A stretch of DNA of 64,000 nt from Membranipora membranacea (lineage: Eukaryota > Bryozoa > Gymnolaemata > Cheilostomatida > Membraniporidae): contig OU612066.1 in the NCBI GenBank assembly GCA_914767715.1, forward strand, positions 7,197,001 to 7,261,000, given 5' to 3'. The notes below the pieces were generated by a model that worked only from the letters and a program-made list of their open reading frames with translations, was not told the DNA's origin and ran no database searches. Each line of letters opens with the position of its first letter. Positions within the stretch are counted from its first letter, which is position 1. Shown here piece by piece: positions 26,401 through 41,400 of the stretch. The position numbers were made by a program, and so were the translations under genes.

Positions 26401-29400
26401 CATAAGCATCAGCAAAGAACACATCATTGATTGATACGGTCGGCGAATAAAAGTCCTGAAAAAGAGGACCACGATATGAATACAAGCAATGATCCCTAAA
26501 AGCTTTGTAGGAAAAGACATGATCAGAACAGATTCAAAATTGACTTTGAACATCTTGAAGTCATCTTCCCCTTACCCATATGAAGAGTAGGACGGACAAA
26601 GAAAAGTTTTATCTGTGAAATAAGTAAGGGGAAAATTTATTACTACACACCTCAACAAAGATCATTGTGAAACTAACCTTTTTGCAATCCATGAGAAGAA
26701 CCATTGTTTGGATCTTCTGTCTTACATCATCACCCCACTCAGCTAGAAGACGGTTGAGATGCTCTTGTACGTGTTCACTTTTGTTGCACTGCATCAGTAA
26801 CTTGAGAAGAAAAGATCTAAGCACAGGAGTCGGGTCAATCACATCGGCAGTGTTGTATAAGCTGAACACTCGAGTACCAGCTCCAAATGTGACACACTGA
26901 AGAAGCCACTGTAGGATCTCTTCATCTGGTTCCACATCTGGGCCAAACACAACCTCAGACACAAAGGCCATGAAGAACTTGTTTAGTCGTTTCCTCAGAT
27001 CCTTCAGCTCATTGAGTTTAGAGTCGCTGGGACAAGAACACAGAAGTGACGTAATGATACTTAAAATCTGAGTGAGTTTACATTGTCAGATAGATTGTTA
27101 ATTGGTAAGGCACTAAATTGGACTGCGAATTGATTGGACAAACTCATCCCAACCTAAGTTATCATTGAACGCAACAATTTAAGTACATACTATATATGAG
27201 AGCATGTAAAAATAACACATACTCAATGTGATCGTTAGCAGGATTGTATACAAATCCTTCTGGTATCCGGCCGTCGCACTCTCCATCTGGGCACAGCTTT
27301 ACTTCATTCACACAGGTGTCACAGATCATGTGACCACATGGAAGGCGAACAGGCGAGTGTAACGGTTCCTTACAAATAGGACATTGTCTTGGACATCTCC
27401 TAAAACAGTAAATATGTGAATTTTAAATCTGCATGCACTCGAGTTTGGTTCAGGCAAACTGAAGTTTAATAATTAATTAACAATAATTAATAATATCCTG
27501 CGTTTATTCCAGGTAACTGTGATAGCTGTCTACTCTCGGATGATAACATTGAACAGAGCCTGTGACATCATACAGATGGAAAGACTGTATCAGGGGCTCT
27601 CTTATAACAAGGACTCCAAGATAAGTAGATGTGTATTCGATACTCACTCTTGCGGGCTATCTAATTGTATAGCTATCTATGAGTAAACATCACAGGAACA
27701 TATATTTTATCTGCAAAGTTTGGATAAATTTATAGCACAGCTTAACAAAACCACAAATATATAAGGTGAATAACCTTTCTAAGGGGCAATGAAGACCTAT
27801 CAAATAATAACAAACCTGTCACATAAATGCAAAGATCACTTACTTGTAAAGTGCTTGTACTCCTTCAATCACAGTTTCTCGGAGCCAATTAACGACCTGA
27901 TTGAAAGAATCAAACTCCTGGAAGCAGACACCTGTTACTTTCTAAAAAAGGATTTGATGAGTTTGAGATCTTCTAACTCAAATGGTGCTGGTATGTTCTA
28001 AAAATGTCAGGCTTGATCGTGGCGATATTCCTGAAAACCTTATACCTATCAGTCTAACAATGAACTCCCTCTCCTTCATTGATTCTAAGCATAATTCATT
28101 AATAATATTTCGAAAAAATATATCTAAAATCTAGCATACATTGATAAAGAATGAGAGCTTGTGTGGTTTGCGTTTATTTTGTCCATCTCTCTCAACAGGC
28201 TCAGTAGGGATGATGACATGCTCCACAAATAACTTCTTAAGCATCAGCTTGCTCCAAATTGTTCTACAATAGAGAAACAGGATTGACGATTTGAGGATGA
28301 ATATTCTCTCTGCATTTATTTGCTGCATGTGTCTTCTTGTCATTGATAACAATGAACTGCAATCAAATTCTGAGATCTCTATGCATTTCCATTGGCCAGA
28401 CCATAGGCATAAATGTGTTGTGTCTATGGTCCAAACATTTTAGACCTAGTTAGTCACAAAGAGATTTATTCAATCATTTATCGTACAATTGATATATATT
28501 CACAAGTATTTCTGGTAACAACTAAATTACGATGGGGTCACTCTGTCATTCAACGTAATTTTACCTGCAATCTGCCATCACATCATTTTCTTCTTGTCTT
28601 TGGCCCAGAACCTTGGCGATAATGTGTTTTGATTTATCAACTCCGTCTACCCACATCTCAGGGAAGGTGAGCAGTACATTAAGCTTTATCTCAGTAAGAT
28701 AGACAAGTAAGCAGCGTAGAGCAACCAGGTCACAATCCTACAGCAGTATAACAAGTACATTTTGGCACGCAATCCAAGGATGTATATGCCAGCATCATAC
28801 TATGTCTTTCCCAACAACATATTTTACTTTCGATCCATAGATTTCAATGGCACAATCCATCCGACATGTTGAGTTGCAAACCAAATTAATTTTTTGAGAA
28901 TAATATAATGAATAACAAAAATATAATAAGAATAAATTTAACACAATAACTTTTTTTTGGAAACCTGTCCAGTCACTAGGCAATGACTACACATAAGATG
29001 TTTAATCCAACAAGTTTTAAGATTTCAGATCACAAGGATACTTTGGTGACTTGATGTCGATAGAACACAACAGGTGACCTGCCCATGGGTTCGCTTACGT
29101 TCATTTGATTTAAAGTTGCTTTGAGTTCATCTTTGACTTTGCCGACAAGGTTAGAGTTAGAGCCATCCTCATTCCTCCATGCTAGGCTAAGAATTTCAGA
29201 GAGGCTAGCAAACATGGTTCTTAGCTCCATATAAGCCAGGTGTACATGGACAATGCCTATGTTTTGTATCTGTTTCCTCATCAGATATGACATAATTGAC
29301 ATGCCCACAATCTACAAAAAAGAACCAAACATATACATATACAACATTTTATAATCGAATACCAAGAAATTTTAGTAGGGTTTCCTCTCGCAATAATACC

Positions 29401-32400
29401 ATTTTTAGACCTAAGAAATGTAGAACACAAAAGCGTGCCAAATCGTTTTTTCCTTTTTTATGACATATTTCAACAATCACTGCTCTTAGTATTTTTTTTT
29501 TACGCATTGTACACATTCCACACTTTCATCATTGATAACTAATGTATCAATAAAATCTAATCTAATATATACAAATTGCAATTAAGCGAACTTTACATTG
29601 AAAAAATCATACATGTTGTGCCGCTGGCTACAACAAACAAGCTTTCAAACGATGGTCTGCAATAATCGATTTGAATAACTGACTTTTAACACTAAAATAA
29701 GGGAGAACTTAATCCTTTTCCCTATTTTCGTACCGGGCACAGGGAATTAACTGAATCTTGCACGAGAGACACATTACATGACTTTACTTACATTGTGCTC
29801 ATCCTTTGAAGCACATGGATGAGACAAATAGACAAAGTCTTTGATGTAGTTGTCCAGTAAGTCTTGCTTGCCATGTACAACCCGTCCAATAGGCGACTGA
29901 GTGCTGAACTGTTCTGTGACCAGCTCTGCTAACTGTTCTGAAAACAAATGACCATGAACATATGAATATGAATATAAGTATTTATATGAATATATATATA
30001 TTTATACACATATTTATATATCATATGAATTATTTAGATAAAACATAATAGATACAAGAATTCATATACCTTCTTATAAATACCGATATGTGTTCATATG
30101 TTAATGAAAACTAATTAAAAGATATGTACATAACATTTGTCTTGAATGGGTTCCAAAATTCGAGACCTGGTTGATATTTCAGGTTTTGGCTATCTATCAA
30201 GATCGGGCCGGGTACGTGTACACGTTAAACAGTGCTACTGAAAACTGATTTTTTCTGAGCTCTGGTTAAACCATTTTGAAACTGCTGACAAAGAATATAG
30301 AAAGTATCGCAATTCAAGCAAAGAGTCAAACTCAGCTCCAGTCATGACTGCAAAATCAGCTTTAGAAACCATTTATGGAGATCAAGAGGTCCAGGGTTCG
30401 ATCATAAGTCGAGAAGTTGTTTTGACTTGGTAATAGCAAGAATGTACCAGTAATTGGTAGTTGGTAGTGATGTGGCTGACTAGGCCTGAGTGAGCGGGTA
30501 TTAACAAAGTTAGAACCCGACCCGAGGAGGCTATAACCGCGGATCAAGACCAGGTTCAAACACTTTTCCAGCCCTACATAACATAGGGGGCTTCTGTTTA
30601 ATAACTTGATAACGCCATCATAACCTCAACAAAGAACCAAAGTGATATATCATATCACGGACAAGACGGGACAATGCCATGACAAAGCATAGAGTAAGCA
30701 GTACAATAATAAAGGTAACAAGTCATTTATCTCTAACCCAAAAAACGCATCCACTTACCGAAGCCATAATTCATTCCTGCGACATCGTTGATAAGTTTGT
30801 CAATAGAAGACTTAACTAGCCATGAATATGGGAACTGTGTGTTGAAGGTTTGAGGCCCTTCACCTGCCTGGTGGATTCTGAATGATTTTGGAAGTTTCTG
30901 TAATATAAATGGCATATGACTAGACTGGCATATCATCACAACAACTCCCTTTGGACATAGATCCAAAATAGTTTGTGGTATTTAGAAGACACTCAACAAT
31001 AGAAGGGGGTGAGGGGTATAGCAGCAAACATGACATCGCTATCTAAACTATCCACACAATTTTATTTTCAGATCAGGGCAATTCCCGATCTGATGAAGGG
31101 AGATAACCCAAGTCACATCAGTTAATTTATACGTAATCCGGATAGTTCAATTTCTTTACAACAGTTCAGCACTGAGCAGCCCTTTTTTAAGAAGCCAAAA
31201 GCCAGTGTGGAGTGTTTTATCAAAATCTTACATGCATGCTTCTAGACCAAACTCCACAACCTATCTCTTAGAACTAGCTCTTTTTTTTGAGACAATATAT
31301 ATATAAACGCTATCTGTACCAGGATGTCACAGAATAGTCGTGGTTCCTTGAAGATTGGCCCCTGTTCATGTGTAGAATTTGAATATCACCTCAATTATAG
31401 CGCTAAGTGTTTCCTGTTATCAAACCTGTGTCTGTGGATCAACGTTGAGTCCAAGGCTGCCACACTGATCAAATACTTGTAGCCAGATATCGGCTCTCGT
31501 TCCTCTGTCTTCCATCAGTGCCAGATTCATTCTGACATCGACGAATGAGATAACAGCAGCTAGAGCTGGGACCAAGGCTCTCTCTAGAGAATCTTCTAGA
31601 GCATGTCTACAGTACATAAGACAAGTTTCATATTCAGGGATGGATAAAAAAGTACAGAGTATCAATGCTTGAACTTAAGCATCAATACACAGACACTGAT
31701 TTATAGGAGTCAGTTAAAAACAGCTGCACAGAATGGAAGCTTTTCCCATCAATGATAGTGACGCGACTACTGCTAGTCATCAACATTCCAATATGAACAT
31801 AGCATTTGTATTAGCTTTCACTGAGGGTTGATCTTTATGTAAGTTTGAATAGAAGCTAACCTCATTGTTTCGGACTGTTTCATGTTGCTAGCTTTTGCAG
31901 CATCAGCTTTCACCCAATGTGAAATAGAGATTTCTTCTTGTTTCTTCAGCAAATAATGAACATGTCTCAGAAAGATCTCTCTGAATTCTGAAGAAAACAC
32001 AAATGTATGAATTTCACCTGTTCAACAAACATGATCATTCAGCTAAAGAAAAAAACCAGGGCGAGCTATCTGCTCGCGTTGTATTCGAAGGCAGAGCAAA
32101 AGATACATAATAACTGAAGCAACTGTTGACAGTTGTTTTGCTGAATTACCTGTGTTGTGTTCCAGGATTCTCCTGAGTAGATTAGCTCGATCATATTTAC
32201 AATCCACCATGATAACAGACAGAGCTGGGGGCAGGCACTGAAGTATAAAAGACATGAGGCCCTCATATTCGTCTTTCCTTTCTCTATTGTCAGCAGCTCG
32301 CCGAGGAAGACGAGGAGCTGGTACAGGGTTGTGTTGTCCTCCTCCCATTTCTACATCAGGATACTCATCATCCTGTATGATTTTCACAAACAATAATATT

Positions 32401-35400
32401 AATGAAGTTATCAGTATGCATTTTCTGTTCATTGAACTATTAATTTAAGTTGCTTACTCAATATTCAAATGGCAATAATATGATTGTGGTGTTATGCAAC
32501 AATTAGCACCGGATATATAATTCACTATGTTCCCATGTTGCGATTTCGGGAGTTATCGATCTATGGGAATAGCATTTAAGTCCACTTCCGCTTGTACGAA
32601 CAAAATTTTTGATGCGAAAAAATATACCGTGTTGAATCCAAACAAAACCAATTAGGTGACGTGGCTGAATGGTCAGCGTGCACGCAATGCCTTCATTGGG
32701 TAGTAACATGGGACACCTGAGTTCGAGTCCCAGCATGATAGATGTTTTTCATGTTCTTCCATCATGGAAATCGTTAGCATTCATAAATCAAAATCGGAGT
32801 GGACCACTCATTCAAGGCATGGGACCATAGTGAAAGATAATTCACTAAGGCTCCGTTGAGATCGTACCGCAATGGATTGAGGATTATCATCTTCCAATGG
32901 TGGCATTTCATCATCATCATCACCATCATCATCATCCATCTTCTCTTCAGCCACTCCTGTTTCCATGTTTTCCACTAGTCGAGCAGCATTTTCCTCCATT
33001 GCTTCATCATCAGCTTTTGGCTCCTCATCATAAGCATGTTGTTGATCCTGAGGCTGGTGTGCAGGTAACAACCTTGCTATTATCTCGCTTGGTTTGAGCT
33101 TCATACATCTACTCAGTGATGGAAGTTTGATGTCTGGCGACCTTGGGTCATCAATGTGCACACACTTCCATTTGCCTCCTATCAGGACAGAATCAGAAAA
33201 TATTAGTTCATCATAATCTTTGAAGCTGGGGAATTATCCCCTCTTGAGTTCAGGGGAAAAACAGCGGGTTGAGTACCATGGGTGCCAGCATCTGTACTCT
33301 AGAGGGGGTAACCCAAACCTCATTGAAGAAAGGCATATTTACCAGAATATACTATTTGCTGATGATTGATTTCATACTGTATTTCATCTCCTTATGTGCT
33401 TACTGATTTCAACCTACCTTGATAACCGGTAAAGTTACGACCTCTTGGTAGGTTTAGTAGTAGTATGGAGTGTACTGTGTCATCAGCAATCTCTTTCTCA
33501 CGCTGCAGGATAAATCTGACTGAATCTAAAAGTTCTGTATTCTCATCAGCAGCTTCACACTGTACAATAAGCAGCTTTGTAGAATATTCACTGGGTTTTA
33601 CATAAAATGACCTGGAACAAAAGAGCACAAGTAAGTTTAATACCTGACCAAGGTTAAAACATATTAGGTAGTCGCAGAGTTTTATGACGAAATGTAATAT
33701 CTCATATTTTATGATAGAAGATTCATACTTGCAACTACAGCAAAATTAATTAGATAGCAGTTTATTGGTAAATCCCTCAAAGACAGTTTACAATTGTTTA
33801 AAAATAGCATTTCTAATTGATAATAACTGTAATATCTACACACAATGCATGTTATAGTCAGGCAGTTACTTATGATAAAGTTATGTAAGATTTCCATAAG
33901 GAAAAATCCAAAAACTTTTCTGGGCAAGAAATATTGTTGATGTTAAGGGTTGTTGTCACCAGGGAGGGTAATTCCTACACTCAATCTTGCATGTAATAAT
34001 CGGCTTAATGATATACTGTGATGATGGAATCTGCTTCGGTAGTGCACTTGGTAAAGCCCTGCTTTATTTTTGTAAGAGGCGCAGGCACAATATTTTCATG
34101 TTCATGTCCATTTTCACACATTCATTTCAATTATTGTTTGCAACTCACCTTATTGAGTCAGTAAACTGATCCTCCTTCGCGAAATCTCTGAGATACATAT
34201 TTTTCACTTCCACCTGTTTTGTCCCGAGTGTGTTCAGATTATCATACAGCACCATCACATCATGAGCGCCCATCAGCTCAGCAAAAGAGGTCACCTAAAA
34301 TACCAATAAATTTTAGATTGAGACTTTTTTTTCCAAAATGGAGGCTTCACATACAATGGAAGCTCTTGAAATGGCAACCAATTTTAGTTACACTATTGTG
34401 ATACCACAATGTTGTGCCTGTGCTTTTACCACATATCACTGAAAAGCCTTGAAAATGAACATAAGTTAAACATTGGCCACTAGCTTGCAATGACCAAAAA
34501 TTGGCGTATGAACAGTTCTATGAGGAAATTCTGATCATCATTCGAAAAGAATTTTACCATTGGCACCCACCTGTACAAAAAGTGACTGGCCGCCACAGAG
34601 GTTGAACTCATTCTCGAGGTACTGCAGTAATGTCTCATGGTACTGATGGTGTAGATATATATCCTGGATAGTTCTAGCTTCATGTGCTAGTTCTGTCTTA
34701 TCAAGTCTCATCACGGATTCTCCAGTGGCACAGAGCAGCAAGTAGAATTTCGATCTCTCATATACCTAGGCGGAAACAAGGTGATGAACATGAGACATAA
34801 ACCATAAACTATTATTTACGGAAAGGGTATTTCTTGAAGAAGAGTAGAAGGAAGAATGTGGCGACGGTGCTAAGGAATGGAACAATCTGAAAGTATAAAT
34901 GCTTCCATGAGGAGACATGAACCCACATATCCTGTGGCACCAGTTAGAAGCAATGAATAACAAGGAATATGATAGGTGATAACCAATTGTACCCTCTTAC
35001 TATCCCCTTGAAAGGAGGGATCGATGACTCTAACTAGCAGGCCTTCTATACACCACTTGGAGTTCTGCACTACAGCCTAATTAAACAAGTGTCATTCAAT
35101 CACTGCCGCCCTATTTAAAGACAGCATACCTGCATCAGAGTGGCGAGCGGATGATGTAAGATTGAGAAAAACAATAAAGAGAAAAAGCATTTTTTTGGGT
35201 GCGACAACTTTTCAAATTTGAAGTATCAATCTATACCTTCTCCCAGTGTTTATCGTCCAGCTCCCTATTCTCCATGTGAGAGTGCTGGGCGTTTATATCA
35301 TCAGTGGCTTGTAGCACAGCCAAGGCTGTACATTCTGAGCTGTATCCGATAAATGATGTCTCCTTTGTTGAGTTCTCAAAGTACTGTCTGTATTAATAAA

Positions 35401-38400
35401 ATTATTCGAATGGTTTCAAATTTTATATGCAAATCTAGAATGACAAAGCTATGGCGTAAGACAAAAATTCACCCGTTATTGATTCTTTGTGATGTCTTTT
35501 GTCTTTTGCATTTTTTCAATAATCGATCATCATACTTTTCGAATTGTTCAAGTCATGCCTGATAGTTTTCCAAAGTCATCCAGCATTATCACTTGTTTCA
35601 TGGAAGAGTTTGAGTCTAATGTTTTTCAGAAAGTAGTACTATGAATAAGATTAGATTTTTCAAAAACTTGTGGTGTAGAGAAAGGGATGACAAAGATTAT
35701 GAGCTGATAATGATTGATAATGCAGCCATTTGGGTCCTCATACTGATAATATGAAGAATAAAATACCTGTTCTCAAGAGCCACGGTATCGACTTCCCACT
35801 TCCAGTTCCCCGGTATCACAGTATCACAGCCTTCAACCTCACATTTTACAGACTCTTCATCTTCCTCTTGTTTCGTCTCAAGTTTTCTCTCCAGTTGCTC
35901 TTTGCAGCAAGGACCTACATAGTGGCGCCTACATGGCAGGGCATATGGTTTCTCTAACTTCTCGTTACACATATCGCATTCCCCAGGACACATCCTTTGT
36001 CTATAAAAGGCAAAATTAGTGTGGGTGTGTTGACACAAAGTACAAGCCAACATAATTCATCTCAAGATGTCAGCTCATATTAAATTATTACTGCTAAGAA
36101 AAGAGCTGGCTTACTCTTGTATTCTTTGTGGTTTCACAAAGTCACCAGTCCATTTTTCCAGAGCTTTCTTGATTTCTTTCTGTTGTCTCTCTAGCAATGA
36201 TGTTGCTGACACGTAATGCTTTTCTAGACGATTTATGAGTGGAATCGGGAACTCTGAGAGCACTTTGTTCTTGTCAGCGATCACGACCAGCCTAAAATAA
36301 AAAGTTTAATATATCACTAGCTTGAATAGTATTGCAACTCTGTGTCACAATGATAGAATAAAAGGCCTTTTCTTGAGGATACTAAAGCTTAGGTTTTGTC
36401 GAAATATGGTTTTGAGTAAGGCGCTTCAGCTTGTGGCAGTAGTTTAGAGTAAAAGGAGCTCAATTCACCATAACAGATAGCTGTCGTTGAGATACATCAA
36501 CCTCGATCACTCAAAAATTCACAATATCACAAAAGATTATTTATTACATGGTGACACACAAGTGTAGTGGGAAATTTGATTTAGGTACGCCATGTCAAGA
36601 AGAAACATGTGGCTGCAACTTACCTGAAGTTGTCATTGACGAATGTCTTCACCCTGTGTGTTCCTAGCCCAAGATCCACAAATTTTCTGTCACCCCATGT
36701 GGAGAAGTACTGATTGAGGGCATCATAGAGACTCTCATACAAGTCATCCAGGTTCAGTAGGATCACAGGCTTTCCCATGTCCATACAGGTCTTGATTCTG
36801 TATATGTTATGGCATACCTGGATGAAAACAAGGTTTCCAGTTTCAGATCGGAGTCAAATAATACATCAGTCATCAAAGTAGTAAATATTCCTGGGGTGAA
36901 GAGTTAGGAAAACTGTTATAGTGTATAGGGACACAGCAAGTAAATATATAGTGAGCCTTATACCTGTGTGTATGATACATCCTCAGGGAATTTGCTGCCA
37001 AAGACCACTTCAGGCTGCTGTTGAGACGACTTGAACTTATCTAGTATTATACTCAGCACGCTAAGGTTCTCAGTTAGTATAAGCAGATATCGACTCTCAA
37101 TTCTGAAAACAAGTCATAATGCAATGAATCATTTGAAAACTACATGTATTGGGAATGAATCGACTAGTTCACTTATATACTCCATAGTTGTAGAATGCTC
37201 TCACCTCTATGACACAGTTAAAGCTATTAGAATTGCGTACATCATCGACTTATCCCGCTGGACAAAGGGACTAAAGGATCACATCATTTAATTAAAAGCT
37301 AAGACAAGTATCCATCATACCGATTTTCTGGCGTCCACTTATAGCCGATAGGTATGGGGGTAGCACAATCATCTACTGTACAAATAGGCTGTTCTCTTCT
37401 TCCCAGTGCTGCTTCCATTTGTTCTTTGCAACACTGGCCAACAAAGTGATCTCTGCATGGCAGAGCATATACTCTATCTAACACTTTACCGCACACGTCA
37501 CAGCGTCTGCAACAAGAAGGAACATGTCATGGTCATGGTCATACATATATATAAATATACATCTCAATCTATTGAATATAGATATAACTTGGATATGCAG
37601 CCACACTATGGAATGTTTACTCACGATCTGACAAGGTTATCCTCTCCCGACAGACTGGATTCTATGAGACCTATGGGGTCTATTGGAGGTCTACGGTCTG
37701 CTTGCATTGCCAGTGTGTCCAAAGTTGGACAAAACTGTGTGAATATTACCATCGGGTCGAATCCAGTTTCAGGATCAAATCCTCCAAAGTTACGTCTGAT
37801 GCTGTGCTCTAATTGGTTTCTGTTCAGTTGTCCTGTTCTCCCGGCAAAGTTCACAAGCATTTTCATCAAACTGTAAAATGTACATGTTTCATTGGTAAGT
37901 CAATGAAATAGACAACGGATCATTCAAACAACGAAATATTTGCATGTCTTTCGGGTTACGGATTTTTCACAAACACAACATGAAAACAAACAAAAAAGTT
38001 AATTTGTGCGTATCTATTAGATATTCAGAACTTTTACCAACCTGTAGAAATCGCGAAGTCCGAAGAACTCAGTTAGATCTCTTTCTTCTGGTTTTTCTGC
38101 GTCACAGATTGCCAGGTAGCCTTTTGCTAACTGTGATATGAATGGTCCAACACCAGTACCATTTCTTGAGCTGCGGCATATCTCGCTACAGATTGAGAGG
38201 ATTTAACATATTGATGCAAGAATTACCCATTCAAAGGGCGTAATTGAGTCAAAACGCTTCAATTGCACTTAAATCAGTGGTGATAGATATTTTTTTCACC
38301 AGGTTATTGAAATGCAACATGGGCATATCCTTTCAAATCAGAAAATGGTCTTACAATGGATGAACCCGTGTAGAAAGTCCATTGTCTGAAAGACCACCAT

Positions 38401-41400
38401 TTTAAAATTGCTACCGATGAAATATAAGTATGCACAATTACTTGGCTATCTGAACAAGCTCATCAGGGTGGGGTGTGCCACGCTGGACAAATATTCCTCG
38501 GTTCATCTTAGCTGGATCTAACGCCCAGTTAGATATACCAACAAAAGCACACTTCATCCAGTCCTCTGGTTTCTGATTCCCTTCACAGCCGTCTTCCAGC
38601 AATGGATGTAGTGTCTAAAAATATAAAAGCCTATTTATAAGCATCAATACTTATAAAATTGGCCAAAACAAAATGAATGAACTAGGTTTTGTGTTTAAGC
38701 ACGTGTCTTTATATTATTAATTGATACAGGTGTATATCCTTTAATTTACAGACAGTGTGCTGGTGTTTTCAGCTTACTAAAACCCACTCACCTTGAGCGG
38801 CATGTTCTCTGAATCTTCAGCCAGTCCTACTTCATCTAAAACTACAACTGAGACAAACTTATCTAGATCCTGGCCCTTCTGGAAATTAGCACAGTGATTG
38901 AACACTCCCACAATACCAGCTGGTGTTGCGTGTCTGCTACATTGGAATGATACAGTGTATGTCTGAAATGAAAAGAAATAATCACATCAACACACAAGCA
39001 CATTTAACGTAGGTCCTGCCTTGAGGCTCTTCTGAATAATTCAGCCAGGACTAAGGAATTAAATGAGATATAACATCTTACCCTTTTCATCCTCTTGAAT
39101 AGTTCCTTCTTTGAGCTGTTGCCTTTCATGGCATCTATCACCATAGATTTAGAGAGTGACTTTGAGCTTCCTGGTTTTCCCACCACAAACAGAGGAATCC
39201 TGTTCTCTATGCAGATGATCATCATGAAAATGTTCTCTTTCAGAGCTTTGTTTTGTGCAATGTTAACATGCTGGTCTCTATCGATCACCTCTTGGATAAA
39301 CATATCCTGACACCTGGTAACGAAAGTTAATAACTGCTGTGGAAATGTCATGGGATGCTGAAATTTGGCAGGTCCATGGTTTGTGGATGGGTTGCCCCAT
39401 TTATCTAATTGTATAATGTAATTGCAATGGTCGAATGCGGGCTACGAAAAGATTAATTGTAAATTGTAGCCAATTGGAAACTGAATTTAAATGCATATAC
39501 CGACAGACCTCTCTATTTGATAGAAAAGGTATGCGGCTCCATTCATCCCTTCTCCTCCAATCAGCTCCTCCAGCCGTCCACCAATATGCTCAGCATAGTG
39601 ACCTCTTGTCTCATCTTCCAACCTTGCAAGGTAACACACTCCAATCGCTAGAATCAGACTCCTAGTTGAGTAGTCTCTCTGAAACACATGTGCTTAAAGG
39701 GCAACCAAGGTTTCAAATAACTTCTCATTGATGGCCATTGATTAATAGCAGATTGCACCTTCTGCATGGGGAAAAAGACAAAATATAATTCGGATGATTA
39801 TTCAGCCAGAATCCTTGTGAAACATTTCTTCCATCAGGTACTCAAACTCAGCTAAAAGAGAATACCACATAGCAGTTTCCTGTTCCTGTTATTATTTAGC
39901 CTGTGCTCTATAATTATTACAGCAAAGTCTTGGAACCTCCCCTAAACTGAAGTGTTACCCAGCTTAGAGTCAGCAACTACTTTGAGTTTTGCATCGCGTA
40001 ATGCACAAAGCTGATGCTGCCCAGCACATTATTTGCTACCCATTAATGCGTTGCTGCGAAACCTTGGTTGCCCTTTAAGCTTGATTTCTATAAGAGTTAC
40101 AGTTACCTATATAAGTTTGATGACAGCAGAGGTTGCGGCTGAACATCATTATGTATGTAAAGATGACATATGATCTCATTTTGAATATAGTAGCAAACCA
40201 TGTCCATCTACATGTTTCAGTAGATTTCATAAATCTTTGTTGGCGCATCTAGTAGATTGGTATTTTTCAATATGTGAATTCATATTAATATTGGGTAGTT
40301 AATTTTGAGAGGAATGGTACCTGACCAAAGGAAGGTTCAGCATCTTCTTCCTCCTCGACATCAAGTAACATCTCATCCTCGTCCAGTCCATCGATAGCTG
40401 GGAATAGGTATCTCCTCTGTTTGTAGAACCAGTTGGATACATCCAGCAGTCTCTGAATGTCTCTCAAGCTTACAAAACTACACTCATCCTAAAAGAACCA
40501 AGTGCAACTTATATCCTGGTGGCATCTTGCAGGCAAATGGACATACTAGAAATGCTGCGTTCATAGATGCCACAAAACTTCAGGGGTATATAAATAAAAT
40601 CTGGCTTCACCGGGATTTGAACTCGGGCCTCTCGTGCAAAGCCATCCACTCCAGGTGTTTGAATTTAAGATTTTAGACCACCTTGGGCCTCTTGGCTGAG
40701 ATTAGCTGCTCGGCCACGGCGGCCCGCTGAAGCTCACAGATTTAAATTGGATATGAATGGGTAAAGTAAGCTGTTGTTTAATTTTCTCAGTTTCATTGCA
40801 CCCCCAATTGATTTCAAGCTTTCATGGCACATATCAGGCAAAAGAAGTGTAAACAATATAATTAGCACACCCTCAACTAGTTTTACTACACATATGCGGT
40901 TGAAGGCAGGACAGTGATTCAGCCATTTCTTCTATTTTCTTCAAAAATACTTTTTGTAAAAGTGATGCGAGGCACTTGATATGGGGTTATTTTTTTTATA
41001 TACACATGCATTTATCATAAACACAAAATTGAAGTTTGTGAATTATGTTTTATTAATGCAAAGTTGTCTCTTTGGTGTTGTGAAGAGACTTTGATGGTAT
41101 AAAATCATGCAAAATTAAGTTCTTGATCAGTTTACAACCTGCAGGGATGGAAGATTAGAAACCTAAACATTGTTTTGTAACTAACCTTCTGGTCTCTCAT
41201 GAAGGACTGAGTCATTGTAAGTATCTCAGCAACCAGTGCAGTGTGTGGTCCAAAATTTAATCCTCCTTCTTCGGATGACTGATTCTGGAATGTTTCATAA
41301 TTATTATTGTAGGATGTCTAATTTAACTTCAAAGCTGTGGTTTTAGTAATGACAAGGTGATTGAGAGATGGACCTTAAACCACTGCTGCCACAGCTGGGC

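Noticed and set aside
30320-30580. SINE-like segment (AGGTCCAGGGTTCGATCAT, GTGGCTGACTAGGCC)
   Set aside because: B-box-like motif only; no second copy or clear boundaries in the window.
34870-35070. 66-codon minus-strand frame between exons 54 and 55
   Set aside because: Flanking exons join in phase 0 and match the family without it; no conserved block.
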